From Prevotellaceae bacterium (GTDB taxonomy: Bacteria > Bacteroidota > Bacteroidia > Bacteroidales > Paludibacteraceae), in assembly GCA_031270565.1 (NCBI GenBank), contig JAISXJ010000107.1:1-10916 (forward strand): a DNA stretch of 10,916 nucleotides, in the 5' to 3' direction. Both the position numbers and the translations under genes were made by a program. Below, in pieces: positions 7,158 through 10,916 of the stretch. Below the pieces are notes generated by a model, which did no database searches, was not told where the DNA came from, and saw nothing but the letters and a program-made list of their open reading frames with translations. Positions within the stretch are counted from its first letter, which is position 1. Every line of letters starts with the position of its first letter.

Positions 7158-7322
7158 TTTTTAGTTATTAGAGTGTAGTTATTAGAGTTTTTTTTTCGGG
7201 CTTTTATTTCTCTGTGTAACTCCGTGCAATGTCTTAATTTTTTAATTTATCCACTACAAACTACACTCTAATAACTACAATCTACACTCTAATAACTAAT
7301 AACTAAAAAAGAAGTATCTTTG
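7158..7322 (+). repeat. Inverted-repeat module A carrying a promoter box
   Basis: The left arm at about 7158-7187 is made of TAGTTATTAGAGTG-type words; the right arm at about 7263-7307 carries the reverse complement (CTCTAATAACTA words) twice, separated by a short insertion. About 75 bases lie between the arms. The right arm runs into AAAAAAGnnG followed by TATCTTTG at 7315-7322, an exact TAnnTTTG box. The same plan, with shared words in the same order, recurs at 9784-9942. No open frame or transposase is present, so this is a MITE-like or species-specific intergenic repeat rather than an insertion sequence. Confidence 0.7.
7315..7322 (+). promoter_or_regulatory. -7 box at the end of module A
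   Basis: TATCTTTG matches TAnnTTTG exactly. No TTTG is found 19-21 bp upstream, where the right arm of the module lies. Transcription would run through the structured leader and 21-bp array towards the FISUMP gene, giving a leader of about 1 kb, unless it ends at the hairpin at 7558-7595. The stretch 7323-7557 contains no recognisable gene; a weak second candidate promoter is TTTG at 7504-7507 with TTTCTTTG at 7526-7533. Confidence 0.5.
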
Positions 7323-7557
7323 CCCCGTCTTATAAACAACTAAAATCAACTCAGGACTATGCTTTTATCCAGTATTCCATATTCACCTTTTTTCAGTTTA
7401 GACGGTTTAACCGCTTACAGACAAGCTCATTACAAAAGCCCCCCCTTGTTTTATGCTTAACTCCTTGTATTCAAGGGATTAACGATTTTTCCGATTTTTT
7501 CTATTTGACAGTTAATAGCGCGAAGTTTCTTTGCGTTTTTTCGCCATATACAACTAT

Positions 7558-7595
7558 AACGGCAAACTTCCGGAACAGTCCGGAGGGTTGCCGTT
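7558..7595 (+). other. Strong hairpin, possible attenuator or small-RNA end
   Basis: AACGGCAA at 7558-7565 pairs with TTGCCGTT at 7588-7595, and after a single A/G mismatch CTTCCGGA at 7567-7574 pairs with TCCGGAGG at 7579-7586 (one G-U), closing on the loop ACAG. That makes a 16-bp stem. It is followed by CTGTTTG rather than a clean T-run, so it could be a terminator, an attenuator or a structured part of an RNA. Just downstream, GGGC (7607-7610) with GCCC (7615-7618) and CCCGT (7616-7620) with ACGGG (7625-7629) are mutually exclusive stems. Confidence 0.5.
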
Positions 7596-7651
7596 CTGTT
7601 TGTGGGGGGCATCTGCCCGTGCGGACGGGGTACATTGGCAACAAAATAAGT

Positions 7652-8125
7652 CGCATACTCAAACATGCAAGTCGCATGTTCAAACATGAGAGTCGCATGT
7701 TCAAACATGAGAGCCGCATGTTTAAACTTATGAGCCGCATGTTCGAGCATATGTGCCGCATGTTCAAACTTATGAGCCGCATGTTCAAACTTATGAGCCG
7801 CATGTTTAAACATGAGAGCCGCATGTTCAAACTTATGAGCCGCATGTTTAAACATGAGAGCCGCATGTTCAAACATGAGAGCCGCATGTTTAAACTTATG
7901 AGCCGCATGTTCGAGCATATGAGCCGCATGTTCGAGCATATGTGCCGCATGTTCGAGCATATGTGCCGCATGTTCAAACATGAGAGCCGCATGTTTAAAC
8001 ATGAGAGTCGCATGTTCAAACATGAGAGCCGCATGTTTAAACTTATGAGCCGCATGTTTAAACTTATGAGCCGCATGTTCAAACATGAGAGCCGCATGTT
8101 CGAGCATATATGCCGCATGTTCGAC
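7652..8125. repeat. Tandem array of twenty-two 21-bp repeats plus a partial unit
   Basis: Units begin CGCAT and are exactly 21 bp from 7652 to 8113 with no indel; a partial twenty-third unit follows at 8114. The CGCATGTT head is constant after unit 1, and the rest falls into a few types: TTCAAACATGAG (6 units), TTTAAACATGAG (3), TTCAAACTTATG (3), TTTAAACTTATG (4) and TTCGAGCATATG or close to it (5), plus a divergent first unit. Several types are palindromic: CATGTTTAAACATG is perfect over 14 bp (units 8, 10 and 17), and CATGTTCAAACATG is perfect apart from the two central bases. Since 21 is a multiple of three, three frames stay open by default (plus-strand heptad RMFKHES; minus-strand HAALMFE and NMRLSCL types). 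I do not call any as a gene: the flanking parts of those frames look untranslated, and the plus frame lacks an ATG before the array (it starts at TTG 7505). Confidence 0.9.
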
Positions 8126-8222
8126 AGTAAACAACAGTTATCCGGATGGCTGTCTCAGACATTCGGGTTATATATATATCCTTATATTATAATCACTAAA
8201 ACAATGGTTAATGCCCTTGGTC

Positions 8223-8239
8223 GGTCGTTTTTAACGACC
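8223..8239 (+). repeat. Hairpin 1 of a three-hairpin set
   Basis: GGTCGTT at 8223-8229 and AACGACC at 8233-8239 pair over 7 bp around the loop TTT. It shares the plan TCGTT-NNN-AACGA with the next two hairpins. Confidence 0.8.
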
Positions 8240-8240
8240 T

Positions 8241-8259
8241 ATCTCGTTGCAAACGAGAT
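8241..8259 (+). repeat. Hairpin 2 of a three-hairpin set
   Basis: ATCTCGTT at 8241-8248 and AACGAGAT at 8252-8259 pair over 8 bp around the loop GCA. It starts one base after hairpin 1. Confidence 0.8.
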
Positions 8260-8268
8260 TACCATTTA

Positions 8269-8289
8269 CCCCTCGTTACAAACGAGGGG
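8269..8289 (+). repeat. Hairpin 3 of a three-hairpin set
   Basis: CCCCTCGTT at 8269-8277 and AACGAGGGG at 8281-8289 pair over 9 bp around the loop ACA. It is the strongest of the three and lies 52 bases before the FISUMP start codon. The AT-rich stretch 8290-8341 then leads to the ATG; TAATCTTT at 8312-8319 only weakly resembles a -7 box. Confidence 0.8.
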
Positions 8290-8341
8290 GAGCGAGACAA
8301 GACTGAATTTATAATCTTTAATTTACTAATTTCTTATTTTT

Positions 8342-9733
8342 ATGAAACAAAAAACATTTCTTTTCGCTGCGTTTGCAGCAGCATTTTTAAGCGTTGCTTC
8401 TTTTTCTGCGGCGCAGGTAACTATTGGCGGCGGCAACCCGCCAAAAGCAGGGACTATCCTTGACTTGAACAGCACGACTAAAGGCGGGCTGCTGCTCTCA
8501 AATGTCTATTTGACAGCACTGGATGAAATCCCTGCTACCTTTCCTAACGCGGGCGCTATTGATAAACAGGCGCTGGCGGGGATGATTGTTTTCAACAGAT
8601 TTGATTATCTCGAACCTTATGGGGACGGACTTTATGTGTGGGACGGCAGCAAATGGAATTACATTGGCGGTAGCGACGGTATACTTGCCTATACTACTGT
8701 TTCTGCTCCAACCTGTACGCCTGCCGTTCCTGCCGTTTCCTTTTTGAATTACAATCTTGGTGCAGATATAGCAGAACTTAACAAGCTCTATCCCGACCTT
8801 TCCCCTGCCAAACAGCAGATTGCATATCTGGCTACTTGCACTTACAGTGAAACCGATGCAACTGTTTTCGGAGACCTCTACCAGTGGGGACGCGTCAAAG
8901 ACGGACACGAAAAACGCAACAGCGAACTTTTTTCAGGACCTATTAATGCTAGTACTGATGTGGACGTTAATGGTCAGCCGAAAGCTGAAAAAGGTCAAGG
9001 CAAGTTTATTACGGATGCGATCGTCAGTCTTGACTGGTGCACTCCTACAAACAACAGCCTTTGGGGTAACGGTCAGAACACTGATTATGAATTTACTGCT
9101 GATGATGCCGGCGCTGTCAAAGGCAGCAACGATAAATACTACCAAAAGCCTGTTAAAACCGTCAACGACCCCTGTCCTTCCGGCTGGCGCGTCCCGACTC
9201 AGGACGAATGGGAGCGTCTCGGTAATTACGGTTGCGGCACTCCTCAAACTGAGGGTGGCACAGTTACCGAAGGTGCTACTATGCCTGCTACGGGGCAAGC
9301 TACTACCTCTCGCGGTACAGGCAATGAATTGACTTGGATACCTGTAAAGGGTGGTAAAGTAACCAATGATGGTTGGGGTAATTCTCAAGGCAACTTGGGC
9401 GGTTTCGCTGTTTATAAAACAACTGAATGGGAGGCGGCTATCGCAAGCGGCTATTTTAACGACGTAAGCGACTGGACTGCTACCTCGAAAAACCTTTACG
9501 ACGCTGCTGCCCCAGAGCCTCTCCTCTTCCTTCCTGCCGCCGGACAACGAGATGCCGCCGGTTCGTTGGACTATATCGGCTTTGCCGGGCGTTACAAGGT
9601 CAGTTCTATTTACTTTGACTCTTATAACGGTAATACACTAGCTTCTAGCGTGGACTTCATAGGCATAGATAACGTGTACCCGAACGGCTTCATAGAGCAT
9701 GTGCTCGGCACAAGCGTGCGGTGCGTGAAATAA
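8342..9733 (+). CDS. Secreted FISUMP-domain protein (Fibrobacter succinogenes major paralogous domain)
   Basis: This 463-residue protein begins with a Sec signal peptide (MKQKTFLFAAFAAAFLSVAS) with likely cleavage after SFSAA, leaving Gln25 as first residue; no lipobox Cys is present. Residues about 26-115 (VTIGGGNPP, AGTILDLNS, GMIVFN, GLYVWDGSKW) are a beta-rich N-terminal segment common in Bacteroidota surface proteins. The FISUMP domain (TIGR02145) follows from about residue 130: FGDLYQWGR near 173-181, the signature CPSGWRVPTQDEWERLGNYG from about 277, FLPAAGQRD near 396 and the terminal SVRCVK. The domain resembles the formylglycine-generating/C-type-lectin fold group; its function is unknown, though an outer-surface or adhesive role is usual speculation. 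I see no type IX sorting domain. The gene has no Shine-Dalgarno sequence, is preceded by hairpins and the 21-bp array, and ends in a strong terminator. Confidence 0.9.
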   Translation: MKQKTFLFAAFAAAFLSVASFSAAQVTIGGGNPPKAGTILDLNSTTKGGLLLSNVYLTALDEIPATFPNAGAIDKQALAGMIVFNRFDYLEPYGDGLYVWDGSKWNYIGGSDGILAYTTVSAPTCTPAVPAVSFLNYNLGADIAELNKLYPDLSPAKQQIAYLATCTYSETDATVFGDLYQWGRVKDGHEKRNSELFSGPINASTDVDVNGQPKAEKGQGKFITDAIVSLDWCTPTNNSLWGNGQNTDYEFTADDAGAVKGSNDKYYQKPVKTVNDPCPSGWRVPTQDEWERLGNYGCGTPQTEGGTVTEGATMPATGQATTSRGTGNELTWIPVKGGKVTNDGWGNSQGNLGGFAVYKTTEWEAAIASGYFNDVSDWTATSKNLYDAAAPEPLLFLPAAGQRDAAGSLDYIGFAGRYKVSSIYFDSYNGNTLASSVDFIGIDNVYPNGFIEHVLGTSVRCVK

Positions 9734-9745
9734 CAGCCTCCGCCC

Positions 9746-9785
9746 AAGACAAAGAAAAGCCCCGTGAGGGGCTTTTCTTTGTCTT
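9746..9785 (+). terminator. Intrinsic terminator of the FISUMP gene
   Basis: The arms 9746-9763 and 9768-9785 pair perfectly over 18 bp around the loop GTGA; the core is AAAAGCCCC/GGGGCTTTT. It lies 12 bases after the TAA of the FISUMP gene. Its last bases merge with the left arm of module B, and a short T-rich tail is provided by the arm itself. Confidence 0.92.
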
Positions 9786-9942
9786 TAGTTATTAGAGTGT
9801 AGTTAGTAGTGAATAACGAATAGTGAATAGTGAATCCTGTTAATCCTGTGAAAAATAAAAGCTGTTTTTCTATTGAATAACGAAGAATGAATAACTAATA
9901 ACTACACTCTACAAACTAATAACTAAAAAAGGCGTATCTTTG
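9784..9942 (+). repeat. Inverted-repeat module B carrying a promoter box
   Basis: The left arm at 9784-9806 (TTTAGTTATTAGAGTGTAG and on) is the same word as in module A. The right arm at about 9890-9928 carries its reverse complement with a short insertion and ends in CTAATAACTAAAAAAG, again as in module A, followed by TATCTTTG. The centre holds different low-complexity sequence (GAATAACGAA words and a CCTGTTAATCCTGTG stretch). Both copies lie directly after a coding gene and directly before a promoter box. Confidence 0.7.
9935..9942 (+). promoter_or_regulatory. -7 box for the acyltransferase gene
   Basis: TATCTTTG matches TAnnTTTG exactly and is part of module B. A start near 9949 would give a leader of about 90 bases before the ATG at 10040. 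No -33 TTTG is seen at the usual spacing. Confidence 0.55.
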
Positions 9943-10039
9943 CACAGTCAATTTGCCGCCTTCCGTGTAAAGTCCGATTGATTTGTGGAGAGGCATCCGG
10001 CAATCATACAAACCAGCGATTTAAGAAAAACATCAGTTA

Positions 10040-10916
10040 ATGGAAAGCCAGTTTGAAGATATTCGCCCTTACGGCATAAAAGAGTTGCCCGATGTATTGC
10101 ATCGGGCATTGCGCGAGCCACAATGCGAGGCTGTTATCAAAAAATTTCTGCCGAATGTCAACATCGCCGAAATCGAACAGCAAGGACTTTCCGTACGCAC
10201 CATATCCGATTTTCAGAGATTATTCATTCTACCCGTTCTCAGGCAGTTGCTGCAAATCAAAAACGCTAAACTGTCGCACGAAGGACTGGAACACGTGCGT
10301 TTTCCTGCCCTCTTCATCTCCAATCATCGCGATATTATTATTGACCCCGCTTTCCTGAATTTCTGTCTGCTGGACAGTAATTATAATACCACCGAAATAG
10401 CCGTTGGCAACAACCTTCTGGTAGCCGAATGGGTTTCAATCTTGATGCGGATAAACAAAAGTTTCATCGTTAAGCGGGGCTTGTCGAGCGGGGAACAACT
10501 GAAAGCAATCAAGCAACTTTCGGCGTATATCCGGTATGCTCTGCTGGACAAACAGGAGTCAATCTGGATAGCGCAACGCGAAGGGCGTGCCAAAGATGCC
10601 TCAGACCTCACGCAGGAAAGTGTCATCAAAATGCTTTCCCTCAGCGGAACCGGCGGACTGCCGGACAACCTGAAAGAATTGAATATTTATCCCGTATCCA
10701 TTTCGTATGAATATGACCCGTGCGATTTTTTAAAGGTCAGAGAGCTGATGCAACGGCGCAACAATCCGCAATTCAGGAAAACGCCCGAAGATGACGTGCT
10801 GAGTATGCAAACGGGAGTTTTAGGTTATACCGGAAGGATTCATTATGCTTTTACGCCTGCGTTGAATCCCAATCTGGATGTCATCGCAGCGGCAACACCG
10901 GACAGAAAAGAGCAGA
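10040..10916 (+). CDS. Glycerolipid-type acyltransferase (PlsC/PlsB-like), 3' end outside window
   Basis: An ATG at 10040 opens a frame that runs without a stop to the end of the window (292 codons seen; relatives are about 370-390 as I recall). The protein starts MESQFEDIRPYGIKELPDVL. Block I is ISNHRDIIIDPAFL, with His96, Arg97 and Asp98, and block III is the EGR of QREGRAKD (Glu181-Gly182-Arg183), as in PF01553 acyltransferases that esterify glycerol phosphates or related lipids. The spacing is non-standard: the classical motif is H-x4-D, but here the Asp residues fall two and six positions after His. There is no signal peptide and no clear transmembrane helix in the part seen, so it is probably cytosolic or peripheral to the inner membrane. 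The acyl acceptor cannot be predicted. Expression probably starts at the promoter box of module B. Confidence 0.8.
   Translation, partial: MESQFEDIRPYGIKELPDVLHRALREPQCEAVIKKFLPNVNIAEIEQQGLSVRTISDFQRLFILPVLRQLLQIKNAKLSHEGLEHVRFPALFISNHRDIIIDPAFLNFCLLDSNYNTTEIAVGNNLLVAEWVSILMRINKSFIVKRGLSSGEQLKAIKQLSAYIRYALLDKQESIWIAQREGRAKDASDLTQESVIKMLSLSGTGGLPDNLKELNIYPVSISYEYDPCDFLKVRELMQRRNNPQFRKTPEDDVLSMQTGVLGYTGRIHYAFTPALNPNLDVIAAATPDRKEQ

Noticed and set aside
7158..7322. Insertion sequence remnant
   Set aside because: No transposase fragment or recognisable target duplication is visible; inverted-repeat module with a promoter box is all that can be supported.
7652..8125. CRISPR array
   Set aside because: The units are contiguous 21-bp repeats without unique spacers, and no cas gene is present.
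7457..8134. A 225-residue minus-strand frame with HAALMFE/HAAHKFK heptads
   Set aside because: It looks like an amphipathic helix, but the same arithmetic applies. Its tail (from about YFVANVPRPHG on) resembles no known fold and crosses strong hairpins, and no promoter or start context was found.
7505..8314. A 269-residue plus-strand frame with heptads RMFKHES across the 21-bp array
   Set aside because: A 21-bp repeat without a stop stays open by arithmetic, and two minus-strand frames are equally open. The non-repeat ends of the frame (through hairpins at 7558-7629 and 8223-8289) read as untranslated sequence, and the start is only a TTG. The Phe and Ser codons vary synonymously in this frame, so it is not fully excluded.
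8498..9547. Minus-strand and +1 frames within the FISUMP gene
   Set aside because: They are shadows; the main frame has a signal peptide and a complete domain signature.

Overview
The window looks like chromosomal DNA of a member of the Bacteroidota, probably Bacteroidales. The grounds are Bacteroidales-like PepD, Fmt, NadK and PdxJ proteins, a FISUMP-type secreted protein, -7 promoter boxes of the TAnnTTTG type, and starts without Shine-Dalgarno sequences.

Layout. (1) 1-1250 is very AT-rich (15 of 60 bases are G/C in 1021-1080) and holds the end of a surface-polysaccharide cluster: the last codons of a probable Stealth-family sugar-phosphate transferase, a complete GT4-like glycosyltransferase, and the first codons of a broken GT2-like glycosyltransferase, overlapping by ATGA or nearly so. 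(2) 1421-2557 encodes an Archaeal_ATPase-type AAA protein; a perfect 31-bp direct repeat, itself GT2 start-codon sequence, lies on both sides of it. (3) 2762-7145 is a GC-richer housekeeping block (34 of 60 in 3121-3180): pepD (+), converging through a shared hairpin terminator on the nadK-fmt operon (-), which is divergent from pdxJ (+) across a palindromic promoter region.

(4) 7146-9945 is the most unusual part. Two related inverted-repeat modules, each ending in a TATCTTTG promoter box, bracket a unit made of a structured leader, an array of twenty-two 21-bp repeats with no indels, three hairpins built on one plan (GTT-NNN-AAC tips, different stems), a secreted FISUMP protein and an 18-bp terminator. 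It looks like a self-contained expression cassette. The long open frames across the 21-bp array follow from its length being a multiple of three and are not called as genes. (5) 10040 to the end is the first 292 codons of a glycerolipid-type acyltransferase driven from the second module.

The housekeeping genes cover peptide catabolism, initiator-tRNA formylation, NADP and pyridoxal-phosphate synthesis. The glycosyltransferases and the FISUMP protein concern the cell surface. No tRNA, rRNA, CRISPR array or transposase gene was seen.
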